Positions 44,301 through 52,940 of a stretch of DNA of 64,000 nucleotides are shown piece after piece. Below the pieces are notes generated by a model. That model was given only the letters and a program-made list of their open reading frames with translations. It was not told the origin of the DNA and did not search any database. Numbering within the stretch: position 1 is the first letter of the stretch; each line of letters opens with the position of its first letter. The DNA comes from Bradyrhizobium liaoningense (GTDB taxonomy: Bacteria > Pseudomonadota > Alphaproteobacteria > Rhizobiales > Xanthobacteraceae): positions 31,835 to 95,834 of the forward strand of contig NZ_JAFCJM010000025.1 in assembly GCF_018130955.1 (NCBI RefSeq), read 5' to 3'. Position numbers and translations under genes: made by a program.

Positions 44301-46247
44301 GTGTTGGGTCAGACGCCAGAGGAAGCTTTCGCAAATCCTGACATCGTCCGCGACGTCCTGACGAACTGGGAGTACTTCCAGTCCGGGATCCTCGCCACGC
44401 GACAGGTCGTGCGTCCCGCGATCAGCGATTCCTGGCGACGGAGTCAGGAGTCGGCCGTCGACCACCGGCGCGGCCAGGCTCCGATGCCGATGCGCGATGA
44501 ACGGCTCCAGCGCCTGCTCGACAAGCGCAACCGGCTGGTCCAGGCGGGCGCCTCCACCATGGCACTGGCGCGCGACTACATGTCGGAGACCGGCACCGTG
44601 ATGGTGCTGACCGATGCCGACGGCATCGTGCTGCGGCTCGAAGGCGACACCAAGATCGCGCTGCGCAATGCAGTGGAGAAGACGCACCTCCTCCCCGGCA
44701 GCAACTGGAGCGAGACGGTCTGCGGCACCAACGCGATCGGCACGGCCTTGGAAACCGGCCAGCCGCTTCAGGTGCATGCCACCGAACATTTTTGCTCCGG
44801 TATTCAGCGCTGGACCTGCTCGGCCAGCGTGATCCGCGACCCGATCGACGGCGCGGTGATCGGATCGATCGATCTGTCCGGGCTGTCCGATTCCTACGGC
44901 CGACAGGCCCTCGCGCTGGCGATTTCGGCGGCCGCCCGCATCGAGGCGCAGTTGCTTCAGATGGAAATGGAGGCGCGCTATCGGCTTCTCGATCAGTGCT
45001 TCTGGCTGCTGCCCCCGTCGGACCGGCATCACGCCGTGCTGTTCGACAGCGCCGGGCGTCCCTTCAAGGCCAACGGAGAGATCACGCAGATCATGCGCGA
45101 TCTCGGCGCGCCCCGGTGCGAGCCGAGCTTTCCGCAACTCAGGAGCAGCGACGATCGGCCATGGGACGCCTCGCGTCCAGCCTGGATCAAGGAGGAATGG
45201 CTGAGGCCGGTGAACCATGACGGCGAGCATCTGGGCACCATCATGGTGGCGCCGAAGGCGGCGGCCCGGACCGTCTCGCCATCAGCGCAAAACTCCGCCC
45301 GCACGTTCGGAAACATCATCCACGCGAGCCCGAGGATGCATGCAGTGGTCGAGAAATGCCGCCGCGTCGCGTGGACGTCCGCGCCCGTCTTGCTGCTTGG
45401 CGAGACCGGCGTCGGCAAGGAGATTTTTGCCCAGGGACTCCATACGGCCTCGCCCCGCCGCGACCAGCCGTTCATCGTCGTCAACTGCGGCAGCATCTCG
45501 CGCGAATTGCTGGCCAGCGAGCTGTTCGGCTATGTGGACGGCGCCTTCACCGGCGCGCGGCGCGGCGGCATGGCCGGAAAGATCGAAACCGCGTCCGGCG
45601 GCAGTCTTTTCCTCGACGAGATCGGCGAACTGCCGCTCGACCTGCAGCCCATGTTGCTGCGGGCGCTGGAGAGCGGCGAGATCAGCCGCGTCGGCGAAGC
45701 GACGGTGCGGAAGGTGGACTTCCGCCTGATCGCCGCGACGAACCGCGACCTCGAGGCTGAGGTCAACGGGCAGCGCTTCCGCAAGGATTTGTACTACCGG
45801 CTGGCGGTGGTCCCGATCGCCATTCCCCCACTACGCGAGCGGGCGGATGATATTCCGATGCTGGTCGATCATTTCGTGGCCCAGGCGAGGACGCGCTACG
45901 GCCTCGGCGATTGCCGCTTCTCGCCGGAGGCGCTGGCGCTTCTGCAAGGCCATGACTGGCCGGGCAATGTGCGCGAGCTGCGCAACCGGGTTGAGAGCCT
46001 GCTGCTGACCAGCGCGAGCGAGGTGATTGAGCCTTCAGACCTGGCCGACCTCTACCTCTCCGTCCGGACGGACGTCCACGCCGGAAACGGTCTGGGCCTG
46101 TCGCTCACCGAGGCGACGGAACGCGACCTCATCGCGCGCACGCTTCGGTCATGCAATGGCAATGTGGCAGCTACCGCCTCCGCACTCGGTCTCGCCAAGA
46201 GCACCGTTTACGCCAAGCTGCGCCACTATCAGATCCGCACCGACTGA
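44301..46247 (+). CDS. Sigma-54-dependent activator, AcoR-like (GAF-AAA-Fis)
   Basis: A 648-residue enhancer-binding protein. The N-terminal half has a GAF-like sensor (SETGTVMVLTDADGIVLRLEGD, NWSETVCGTNAIGTALETG). The AAA+ domain has Walker A GETGVGKE, the sigma-54 contact loop GAFTGAR and the Walker B region FLDEIGELP; the tail ends with a Fis helix-turn-helix (NVAATASALGLAKSTVYAKL). The start is a GTG 4 bases after AGGAGG; a longer open frame would run through the upstream repeat. It likely responds to a ketone or alcohol and activates the sigma-54 promoter of the BVMO operon. Confidence 0.93.
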   Translation: MLGQTPEEAFANPDIVRDVLTNWEYFQSGILATRQVVRPAISDSWRRSQESAVDHRRGQAPMPMRDERLQRLLDKRNRLVQAGASTMALARDYMSETGTVMVLTDADGIVLRLEGDTKIALRNAVEKTHLLPGSNWSETVCGTNAIGTALETGQPLQVHATEHFCSGIQRWTCSASVIRDPIDGAVIGSIDLSGLSDSYGRQALALAISAAARIEAQLLQMEMEARYRLLDQCFWLLPPSDRHHAVLFDSAGRPFKANGEITQIMRDLGAPRCEPSFPQLRSSDDRPWDASRPAWIKEEWLRPVNHDGEHLGTIMVAPKAAARTVSPSAQNSARTFGNIIHASPRMHAVVEKCRRVAWTSAPVLLLGETGVGKEIFAQGLHTASPRRDQPFIVVNCGSISRELLASELFGYVDGAFTGARRGGMAGKIETASGGSLFLDEIGELPLDLQPMLLRALESGEISRVGEATVRKVDFRLIAATNRDLEAEVNGQRFRKDLYYRLAVVPIAIPPLRERADDIPMLVDHFVAQARTRYGLGDCRFSPEALALLQGHDWPGNVRELRNRVESLLLTSASEVIEPSDLADLYLSVRTDVHAGNGLGLSLTEATERDLIARTLRSCNGNVAATASALGLAKSTVYAKLRHYQIRTD

Positions 46248-46273
46248 GGCACGTTCAAAGGCTTGAGGAGCGC

Positions 46274-47122
46274 TCAATTGCAGGGCTTGGCGTCCTTGGC
46301 GTCGAACTTGCCCATCGCGCCTGAGATGACGAAATCGTTGTAGTCGAGCACGAGCGCACGGGAGACGCCGTTCTCGTAGAGCTCGAACGCCATGGCGTAG
46401 ACCGGCGTCTGCTCACCCTCTTTCTGCTGCGCCTCGCGATCGAAGTAGCTGACCGTGACCGGCCAGCGCATCAGCGACTTCATGTGGTCGTCGCTGGTCG
46501 AGGGATCGGGTGAAGCGGCCGTGCGCTCGGCCGGGATCGGCTGACCGATGACGGTGAGCGTGTTGTAGACTTTTTCGCCATTGTCGGAGCCGTCATAGAC
46601 CGACAACTCGAGCAGCGACTTGCCTTCCTTGGCGGCGGCGATGATGCGCTGGATCTGCTCGGTCGGGAACACGGTGGTGCCATCGAGCTTGAAGGTCTTT
46701 GGCGCCGGAAGCTTCAGCTTGACGTTGATGTGGTCGCCGTCACGCTCGGCCGATCCGTCGACCCGGCCGCTGTCGACGTCGTTCATCCGCGTCTCGATCT
46801 TGAAGCGGTAGCTCTTGCCCGCGGCGTCTTCCCAGGAATTGGAACGGAGATCGCTGAGCGTGATCTTGCCCTCGCCGCTGTCGAGCTCGGAGACCTGGCG
46901 GAATTCGGACGTGTAGCCCTCGCAGCTATTGCCGTTGAAATTGTAGAGGATGCGCCCGCGCGCGCTGTTGACGGAGTTGCTGCGCGACTTGACGAGGCTC
47001 AGCTCGTACAGCGCCTGGTGCGGAAGGAACGGGCCGTTCGCCGCCGCGGCTTCGCCGCCCGCCGCAAGCGCGGCCGCCGCAAACGCCATCACACCGAGCG
47101 ACGTCCGGAAAAGGTGCACCAT
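46274..47122 (-). CDS. eipB: EipB-type envelope integrity protein (DUF1849)
   Basis: A 282-residue periplasmic protein with a signal peptide (MVHLFRTSLGVMAFAAAALA). The mature beta-rich protein has two cysteines, Cys67 (GNSCEGY) and Cys281 (AKPCN), matching the disulfide that joins the N and C parts of Brucella EipB. EipB is a beta-spiral protein conserved in alphaproteobacteria and needed for envelope integrity. It is monocistronic and divergent from the RidA gene. Confidence 0.88.
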   Translation of the reverse strand: MVHLFRTSLGVMAFAAAALAAGGEAAAANGPFLPHQALYELSLVKSRSNSVNSARGRILYNFNGNSCEGYTSEFRQVSELDSGEGKITLSDLRSNSWEDAAGKSYRFKIETRMNDVDSGRVDGSAERDGDHINVKLKLPAPKTFKLDGTTVFPTEQIQRIIAAAKEGKSLLELSVYDGSDNGEKVYNTLTVIGQPIPAERTAASPDPSTSDDHMKSLMRWPVTVSYFDREAQQKEGEQTPVYAMAFELYENGVSRALVLDYNDFVISGAMGKFDAKDAKPCN

Positions 47123-47367
47123 GTCTGTTCCCTGGGGATGCGAAGATTCGCCACATTAATGGCCGTTCCATTGCGTCGCAACTGCGGCGGCTTCACGGAA
47201 AGTTGCGGTTTTGCCTTGAACCTCCTGTTCTGCCTCAGAAAAATGCAACCCTGAACCGCTGGCCGGCGCCCCGCGGCGACCTTGCATGTGACCGGGCAAT
47301 CGGCGAAACAGGCGCGCCGGGTGCGCATCCGCGCCCCGGTCTTCACAGCAGGCATCGAGGGCGCAAC

Positions 47368-47835
47368 ATGGCAGGAACGGTCGAACAGAAGCTCGCGGAA
47401 CAGGGCATTGTCCTGCATGAGGCCCCTGCCCCGGTCGCCAACTACGTTCCGTTCGTGCGGACCGGCAATCTGATCTTCGTCTCCGGCCAGGTCTGCTTCG
47501 ACCCCGCCGGCAAGTTGATCGCCAAGGGTAAGCTTGGCGCCGGCGTCAGCATCGAACAGGGTGCGGCGGCGGCCCGCGGCTGCGCGGTCAACCTGCTCGC
47601 CCAGGTCAAGGCGGCGCTCGGCGACCTCGACAAGGTCGTGCGCGTGGTCCGGCTCGGCGGCTTCATCAATTCCGCACCTGATTTCGTCGACGGGCCAAAA
47701 GTGCTGAACGGCGCCTCGGACCTGATGGTCGCCGCCTTCGGCGACAAGGGCCGCCACGCCCGCACCACGGTCGGCGTCGCCTCGCTCCCGGCGGATGCCG
47801 CGGTCGAGGTCGAAGGCGTGTTCGAGGTCGCCTGA
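47368..47835 (+). CDS. RidA-family protein
   Basis: A 155-residue RidA/YjgF protein, longer than the classical type: MAGTVEQKLAEQGIVLHEAP, then NLIFVSGQVCFDPAGKLI and GRHARTTVGVASLPADAAVEVEGVFEV. The Arg before the TTVGV block is retained (HARTTVGV), consistent with imine binding. It ends 16 bases before the glycerophosphodiesterase gene, so they are probably co-transcribed. The length fits the MAGT-start group often seen beside GDPD genes, but that linkage is from memory. Confidence 0.85.
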   Translation: MAGTVEQKLAEQGIVLHEAPAPVANYVPFVRTGNLIFVSGQVCFDPAGKLIAKGKLGAGVSIEQGAAAARGCAVNLLAQVKAALGDLDKVVRVVRLGGFINSAPDFVDGPKVLNGASDLMVAAFGDKGRHARTTVGVASLPADAAVEVEGVFEVA

Positions 47836-47851
47836 GGCGGGAGGACGGGCG

Positions 47852-48598
47852 TTGCGCGCTCCGGATTGGCTGACGAAGCGGCCGGTCGCTCACCGCGGCC
47901 TGCACGACATCTCACGCGGCGTGGTCGAGAACATGCCGGGCGCGGTACAGGCTGCGATAGCGGGCAATTTCGCGATCGAGGTCGACATCCAGCTCACCAC
48001 CGACGGCGAGGCCATGGTGCATCACGACGATGCACTCGGCCGCCTCACCGACGGCAGCGGTCTCCTCATCGAGAAGACCGCGGCCGAGCTGAGGTCCATC
48101 ACCTTCAAGGACACGTCCGAACGGATGATGTCGCTGTCCGACCTCTGCGCCATGGTCGCCGGCCGCGTGCCGCTGGTGATCGAGGTGAAGAGCCATTTTG
48201 GCGGCGACCGCAAGCTGGTAGCTCGGATGGCCGAGGTGCTCGCCTCCTACCAGGGGCCGGCGGTCGGCATGTCCTTCGATCCCGACCAGGTGCTGGCACT
48301 GCGCGAGCTGATTCCGTCGCGGCCACGCGGCATCGTCGCGCAGCGGACTTATGACGACGGCCACTGGACCAAGCTCACCGAGGGGCAGCGCGACAGCATG
48401 CTGTATCTGCGCCACGGTTTTCAGACCCAGCCGCATTTCGTCGCCTTCTCGGTCAACCAGCTCCCGGCGCCCGCCCCCTGGATCGCGCGCAACGTCTTTG
48501 GCTGCCCGCTGCTGACCTGGACTGTGCGCACGGCCGAGCAGCGCGCCGCGGCGGCGAAATATGCCGATCAGATGATCTTTGAGGGGTTCGTGCCGTAG
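47852..48598 (+). CDS. Glycerophosphodiester phosphodiesterase
   Basis: A 248-residue TIM-barrel enzyme of the UgpQ/GDPD type: VAHRGLHD near the N terminus (HRG), EVDIQLTTDGEAMVHHDDALGRLTDG (Glu, Asp and His of the metal site) and VIEVKSH. It hydrolyses glycerophosphodiesters to glycerol-3-phosphate and an alcohol. No signal peptide is seen, so it is cytoplasmic. The start is a TTG with GGGAGGA 8 bases upstream. The gene follows a RidA gene. Confidence 0.88.
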   Translation: MRAPDWLTKRPVAHRGLHDISRGVVENMPGAVQAAIAGNFAIEVDIQLTTDGEAMVHHDDALGRLTDGSGLLIEKTAAELRSITFKDTSERMMSLSDLCAMVAGRVPLVIEVKSHFGGDRKLVARMAEVLASYQGPAVGMSFDPDQVLALRELIPSRPRGIVAQRTYDDGHWTKLTEGQRDSMLYLRHGFQTQPHFVAFSVNQLPAPAPWIARNVFGCPLLTWTVRTAEQRAAAAKYADQMIFEGFVP

Positions 48599-48605
48599 CC
48601 CAGAG

Positions 48606-48632
48606 GTCGTCCTGGCGAAAGCCAGGACCCAT
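48606..48632. repeat. Left arm of a palindromic repeat split by the IS element
   Basis: GTCGTCCTGGCGAAAGCCAG... (27 bases) is the inverted partner of 50086-50112 with one mismatch. The arms are about 1.45 kb apart because an IS110-type element lies between them. The left arm also forms its own hairpin (CCTGGC/GCCAGG). Confidence 0.8.
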
Positions 48633-48790
48633 ACCGCGTGATCGCTCGGTGACGCGCGGTGTGAGTACCGCGGGAGGATTGAAAACTACGAGTCTTCGCC
48701 AAACCTCTCCCTGGGGTGATGGGGTGGACGGCCCCCTACGGCATCAGTGTGCCAATGAGGTTGTCAAAAACACATTCACAGGAGCCGTCC

Positions 48791-49829
48791 GTGAGCCAGA
48801 TTATCCGCATTGGGATGGATACGTCGAAGTATATTTTTGTACTGCATGGGGTTGATGCGGCAGAGCAGGTGGTGTTGCGCAAGAAGCTATCGCGTAAGCA
48901 GGTGGCGGGCTTCTTCGCCAAATTGCCGCCGACCGTGATCGGGATGGAGGCTTGCGGGGCTTCGCAATATTGGGCGCGAGAGCTTCGCAAGCTCGGTCAC
49001 GAGGTGAAGCTGATGGCGCCGCAACTGGTGAAGCCCTACGTGATGCGGAACAAGAACGACTGCCGGGATGCGGAAGGGCTATGTGAGGCGATGAGCCGGC
49101 CGAGCATGCGGTTCGTGCCGGTTAAGAGCGCCGAGCAGCAAGCCGCATTGATGCTGACGGGTATCCGCGACGGACTGATCGCCCGGCGCACTCAGTTGAC
49201 CAATACGATCCGCGGCCATGCGGCGGAGTTCGGCCTGATTGCCCAAGGGGCTGGACAAGATCGAGCCGTTATTGGCGCAGATTGCGCAGGACGAGACGCT
49301 TCCCGTCCTGGCGCGCGAGCTGTTTGTCGTGTTGGGCCGCGAATGCGCCAGACTCGAGAGTGAGCTGGAGGCAATCGAGACCAAGCTGATGGCTTGGCAT
49401 CGTGGCGATGCCATGGGCCGACGTTTGGCGCAAATCCCGTCGGTCGGCCCGATCATTGCGACGGCGATGGTGATGAAGACGCCTGATCCGCGGGCGTTCC
49501 GCTCCGGCCGTCACTTTGCGGCCTGGCTCGGCCTCACGCCCAAGGACCATTCCACCGCCGGCAAGACCAGGCTCGGCAAGATCACCCGGGCGGGCGATGA
49601 GGACCTGAGACGGCTGCTCGTGATCGGGGCCACAGCGGTGATCCAGCAGGCCAGGCGGGGACGTGGTCATCACTCGCGCTGGCTGCTGGCCCTGATCGCG
49701 CGCAAGCCGCCGAAGCTTGCGGCCGTGGCTCTCGCCAACAAGGTGGCCCGCATCGCCTGGAAGCTGATGGCGACGGGCGAGAGTTATGACGCGGCACGAT
49801 TGAATGCCGCTGCAGCAGTCGCCGCCTAA
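48791..49829 (+). pseudogene. IS110-family transposase, frameshifted
   Basis: Two overlapping frames together give a full IS110-type DEDD recombinase. The N part begins at GTG 48791 (VSQIIRIGMDTSKYIFVLHG; Asp, then Glu in IGMEACGASQYW and the two Asp in KNDCRDAEGL); the C part ends at 49829 and has the transposase_20 features IPSVGPIIATAMV and AAWLGLTPKDHSTAGK. The frames switch near 49240, where the reading IA-PKGLDKIE appears to lack one base, ending the first frame at 49363. Without a correction this copy should be inactive. RBS AGGAGCCGTCC precedes the GTG. Confidence 0.88.
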
Positions 49830-50085
49830 CAGATTGGCCGTCCGGCGGGCTCGCTCGCCGGACGACCCGGAGCTGCAAGAGCAGATGGAGCGATCGATCG
49901 AGCAACGATGCGAGACAATCCGTGGGACCCATCGGCCGTCAACAGGTCGCAGCGGTGTTTGGAACTCGCATCGCGCAAACCATCTTGGCCAGCGATCTAC
50001 CCGATCGCACTCAACAGGCCGGACATATGGATGCAAGCGACCCGATCTCGCCAAAAAGCTCTTGTGCCACGGGGGCCGTCCACAT
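49830..50085 (+). ncRNA. Candidate bridge-RNA region of the IS110/IS1111 element
   Basis: The 256 bases between the transposase stop and the inferred right end hold no gene. In IS1111-type elements the long non-coding end is on this side, and IS110-family elements are known to express a bridge RNA from their non-coding end. GGACCCAT at 49925-49932 is the exact complement of ATGGGTCC, the host sequence starting at the inferred right insertion point (50086-50093). The RNA itself is inferred; I found no convincing left guide. Confidence 0.4.
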
Positions 50086-50112
50086 ATGGGTCCTGGCTTT
50101 CGCCAAGACGAC
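50086..50112. repeat. Right arm of the IS-split palindromic repeat
   Basis: ATGGGTCCTGGCTTTCGCCA... is the inverted partner of 48606-48632 at 26 of 27 positions and begins exactly at the inferred right end of the IS element. Confidence 0.8.
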
Positions 50113-50234
50113 TCTTGAAAGGCATCTCGCTCCTATTGCAAGACGAGTCCGCGGCACAGCCCCGAGTTCCCACACCCCTTGAAGTCGCTGCTGCAATGCA
50201 CGATCTTTGACGCAGGGGTTGTTCAAGATACGCG

Positions 50235-51467
50235 ATGGCATCTTCCGAAATCACGCTCGAGGCCGTTCCTTCCATTGGCGAGGTGTCCGCTGAGGATTGG
50301 AACGCTTGCGCCAATCCGTCGGGAATCGCCGATCCGACCGCTTCATCCGCGCTGCCGGGTGATTGCACCGGACTTTCAACACCCGCCTATAACCCCTTCG
50401 TCTCGCATGCCTTTCTGTCGGCCGTCGAATACTCCGGCGCGGCCACGGCGCGCACCGGCTGGGGGCCCCGGCATCTCGTCGCCAAGGTTGACGGCGCCGT
50501 CGCCGGAGTCGTGCCCTGCTATCTGAAATCGCATTCGCAGGGCGAATATGTCTTCGACCGCGGCTGGGCCGACGCCTATGAGCGCGCCGGCGGCCGCTAC
50601 TATCCAAAGCTCCAGGTCTCGGTTCCCTTCACGCCTGCAACCGGCCCGCGCCTCCTGATCCGCGACGGCGTCGATCGCCCGCGCATTGCGGATGCGCTGG
50701 CGAGCGGGCTGATCGCGCTCTGCGGTGTCAGCAAGGCCTCGTCCGTGCATGTCACCTTCGCACGCGAGGCCGAATGGAAGCTGCTCGCAAGCCACGGCTT
50801 CCTGCAGCGGACCGACCAGCAGTTCCACTGGCACAATCACGGCTTCGCAACGTTCGACGATTTTTTGGCGACGCTGAATTCGCGCCATCGCAAGTCGATC
50901 AAGCGCGAGCGGCGCGAGGCGCTCGCCGCCGGGATTACCATCCACTGGCTCACCGGCAGCGACATCACCGAGGACGCCTGGGACGCCTTCTTTGCGTTCT
51001 ACATGGAGACCGGCTCGCGCAAATGGGGCAGGCCATATCTCACGCGCGAATTCTTCTCGCTGATCGGCGAGACCATGGCCAAGGACGTGCTGCTGGTGAT
51101 GGCCCGCCGCAACAACCGCTGGATTGCCGGCGCCATCAACTTCATCGGCGCCGACACGCTGTTCGGCCGCAACTGGGGCGCGGTCGAGCACCACCCGTTC
51201 CTGCACTTCGAGGTCTGCTACTACCAGGCGATCGATTTTGCGATCAAGCGCGGACTGAAAAACGTCGAGGCCGGCGCGCAGGGCGAGCACAAGATCGCGC
51301 GCGGCTACCTGCCGCAAACCACGCATTCCGCGCACTTCATCGCCGATCCCGGCCTGCGCCGCGCGATCGACGATTACCTCAAGCGCGAGCGCGCCTATGT
51401 CGCGGAAGCCGGTCGCGAACTCACCGAGATGGGGCCATTCCGAAAAGCGACCGAAGAGGCGCCTTGA
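50235..51467 (+). CDS. COG3146-type N-acyltransferase (FemAB/GNAT-like)
   Basis: A 410-residue cytoplasmic protein of the COG3146 predicted N-acyltransferase family: NPFVSHAFLSAVEYSGAA, then FDRGWADAYERAGGRYYPKLQVSVPFTPATGPRLL and, near the C terminus, NVEAGAQGEHKIARGYLPQTTHSAHF. These proteins have a double GNAT fold related to FemAB; no substrate is established. It is followed 50 bases later by the HIT gene, in the same direction. Confidence 0.85.
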   Translation: MASSEITLEAVPSIGEVSAEDWNACANPSGIADPTASSALPGDCTGLSTPAYNPFVSHAFLSAVEYSGAATARTGWGPRHLVAKVDGAVAGVVPCYLKSHSQGEYVFDRGWADAYERAGGRYYPKLQVSVPFTPATGPRLLIRDGVDRPRIADALASGLIALCGVSKASSVHVTFAREAEWKLLASHGFLQRTDQQFHWHNHGFATFDDFLATLNSRHRKSIKRERREALAAGITIHWLTGSDITEDAWDAFFAFYMETGSRKWGRPYLTREFFSLIGETMAKDVLLVMARRNNRWIAGAINFIGADTLFGRNWGAVEHHPFLHFEVCYYQAIDFAIKRGLKNVEAGAQGEHKIARGYLPQTTHSAHFIADPGLRRAIDDYLKRERAYVAEAGRELTEMGPFRKATEEAP

Positions 51468-51517
51468 CGCCTTGCGCCGGCTGGTGACAGTACACGAAAT
51501 CTACGAGGAGCCGCGCC

Positions 51518-51943
51518 ATGACCGCCTACGACGCCAACAACATCTTTGCAAAAATCCTGCGCGGCGAGCTGCCCTGCCACAAGGTCTATGAGGACGAGCA
51601 CGTCTTCGCCTTCCTCGACATCATGCCGCGAGTATCAGGGCATACGTTGGTCATTCCGAAGGCCCCTGCCCGCAACATTCTCGACATCAAGCCGGACGAC
51701 TACGCGCACGTCGCGCGCGGCGCGCACAAGGTTGCCGCGGCCGCGATGAAGGCATTTGAAGCGGACGGCATCACCGTGCAGCAGTTCAACGAGCCGGCCG
51801 GCGGACAGGTGGTGTTTCACCTGCACATGCACGTGATGCCGCGCCATGACGGTGTCGCCATGCTGCCACCTGCGAGCCGCAAGGAAGACAACAAGGTGCT
51901 CGAGGAAAACGCGGCGAAGCTGATCGCGGCGTTGAAGGGGTAG
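51518..51943 (+). CDS. HIT-family nucleotide hydrolase
   Basis: A 141-residue histidine-triad protein: IFAKILRGELPCHKVYEDEH, GHTLVIPK and the triad FHLHMHVMPRHDG. Hint-type members hydrolyse nucleoside phosphoramidates or adenylates. It is a typical single-domain length. RBS ACGAGGAGC lies 6-10 bases before the ATG. Confidence 0.93.
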   Translation: MTAYDANNIFAKILRGELPCHKVYEDEHVFAFLDIMPRVSGHTLVIPKAPARNILDIKPDDYAHVARGAHKVAAAAMKAFEADGITVQQFNEPAGGQVVFHLHMHVMPRHDGVAMLPPASRKEDNKVLEENAAKLIAALKG

Positions 51944-51954
51944 GTCTCTCCCCT

Positions 51955-52062
51955 CGTCATTCCGGGGCGCGCCACTTGGCGCGAGCCCGGAATCCATTTC
52001 TCCACTGTCTCTGCAGCCCGATGGATTCCGGGCTCGACGCTTCGCGTCGCCCCGGAATGACG
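51955..52062. repeat. Palindromic repeat (cgtcattccgggg type), copy 1
   Basis: Starts CGTCATTCCGGGGCGCGCC and ends GTCGCCCCGGAATGACG; the inner arms GAGCCCGGAATCCAT and ATGGATTCCGGGCTC pair as well. A second copy is at 53782-53889. It lies between convergent genes, where it may act as a bidirectional terminator. Confidence 0.88.
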
Positions 52063-52073
52063 GATGGAGACAC

Positions 52074-52565
52074 CTACTCCGTCTCAAAATCCCCCGGCTG
52101 CGGAGCGGCCAGCGGCGTGAACTCGCAGCGGTCGGGCTTGATGTCGATCAGCGGCGTGTTGTCGAGGCAGTCGAGGCCGCGCACCAGGATGGTGTTGCCC
52201 TCGATGCCGACCAGCTTGACGATCGACGTGCCGATCGGATTGGGCCGCACCGGCGAGCGCAGCGAGAATGTGCCGCGTGTTTTCTCGTTGTTCTTCGGGC
52301 TCTGCAAGAGGATGTCGCGGCGCGACTTGTCGAGCCAGTAGAGCACTTCGAGATTGCTGTAAAAATCGACGCCCTTGATCGCCGGCACGAAGGGCCCAAA
52401 AATCTCGAGCCGGCATACCGGCCCGTCATGGCGTCCCTGCCGCGGCGTCTCCAGCCGCGAGGTCCAGGGCGTGCGGATGCGGCCGATGAAGACGAGGCCG
52501 GCGTCCTCGGCCTTCGGCAGCTCGATCGCAAGCTCGCCTTCGCGGAGTTCGTTTTCGCGAACCAT
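52074..52565 (-). CDS. trmO: TrmO/TsaA-type tRNA methyltransferase (UPF0066)
   Basis: A 163-residue protein of the UPF0066/TrmO family: FIGRIRTPW, the SPVRPNPIGTSIVKL motif and LDNTPLIDIKPD. TrmO uses SAM to methylate N6 of t6A37 in tRNA-Thr (m6t6A). A GTG six bases upstream is an alternative start; AGGGA lies about 9 bases before the ATG at 52565. It is the only gene between two copies of the same repeat family besides azlCD. Confidence 0.85.
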   Translation of the reverse strand: MVRENELREGELAIELPKAEDAGLVFIGRIRTPWTSRLETPRQGRHDGPVCRLEIFGPFVPAIKGVDFYSNLEVLYWLDKSRRDILLQSPKNNEKTRGTFSLRSPVRPNPIGTSIVKLVGIEGNTILVRGLDCLDNTPLIDIKPDRCEFTPLAAPQPGDFETE

Positions 52566-52595
52566 TCTCACTGTTCCCTATTGTTCAGCCCGACT

Positions 52596-52940
52596 CTAGC
52601 CCAGCCACGCCCGGCCGGCCAGCATCACGAACTCGCCAGTGACGACGCCGGCAAAGATCGAGCGGCGCGTCAGGGTGAACACGATGAAGCCGGCAATCAC
52701 CGCGCCGTAGCGCAACACATCCGGCACGCTTGCCAGCGCGCCGGGCGGGTGCACCACGATCTGGGCGATGACGCCGGCAAGGATCGCGGTCGCCACCGCC
52801 CTCACCCAGACCAGGACTTCCGAGCCCTCGTCCAGACCGCCGCCAAACCAGAGACCTAGCATGCGCCATATCTGGTTGGGAATAACGCCCGCGACGAAAA
52901 GCACGGCAAGCGCGTGCCAGTCGCCGATAAAACTGCTCAT
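52596..52940 (-). CDS. azlD: AzlD-type branched-chain amino-acid exporter small subunit
   Basis: A 114-residue membrane protein with three to four hydrophobic helices (LAVLFVAGVIPNQIWRMLGLW, AVATAILAGVIAQIVVH). It overlaps the AzlC gene by four bases (ATGA), the usual arrangement. AzlCD-type pairs export branched-chain or related amino acids. Confidence 0.88.
   Translation of the reverse strand: MSSFIGDWHALAVLFVAGVIPNQIWRMLGLWFGGGLDEGSEVLVWVRAVATAILAGVIAQIVVHPPGALASVPDVLRYGAVIAGFIVFTLTRRSIFAGVVTGEFVMLAGRAWLG

Larger units (their letters stand above)
48718..50085 (+). mobile_element. IS110-family (IS1111-like) insertion sequence
   Basis: About 1.37 kb. A 12-bp perfect inverted pair TGGACGGCCCCC lies at 48725-48736 and 50071-50082. 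Members of the IS1111 subgroup carry such subterminal repeats with 7 bp beyond the left and 3 bp beyond the right one; I used that rule to set the ends, so they are inferred. The transposase gene is frameshifted. The element interrupts a palindromic host repeat whose arms lie at 48606-48632 and 50086-50112. Confidence 0.8.

Noticed and set aside
49225..49260. Programmed ribosomal frameshift in the IS110 transposase
   Set aside because: IS110-family transposases are normally single frames and no A6G- or A7-type slippery run is present.
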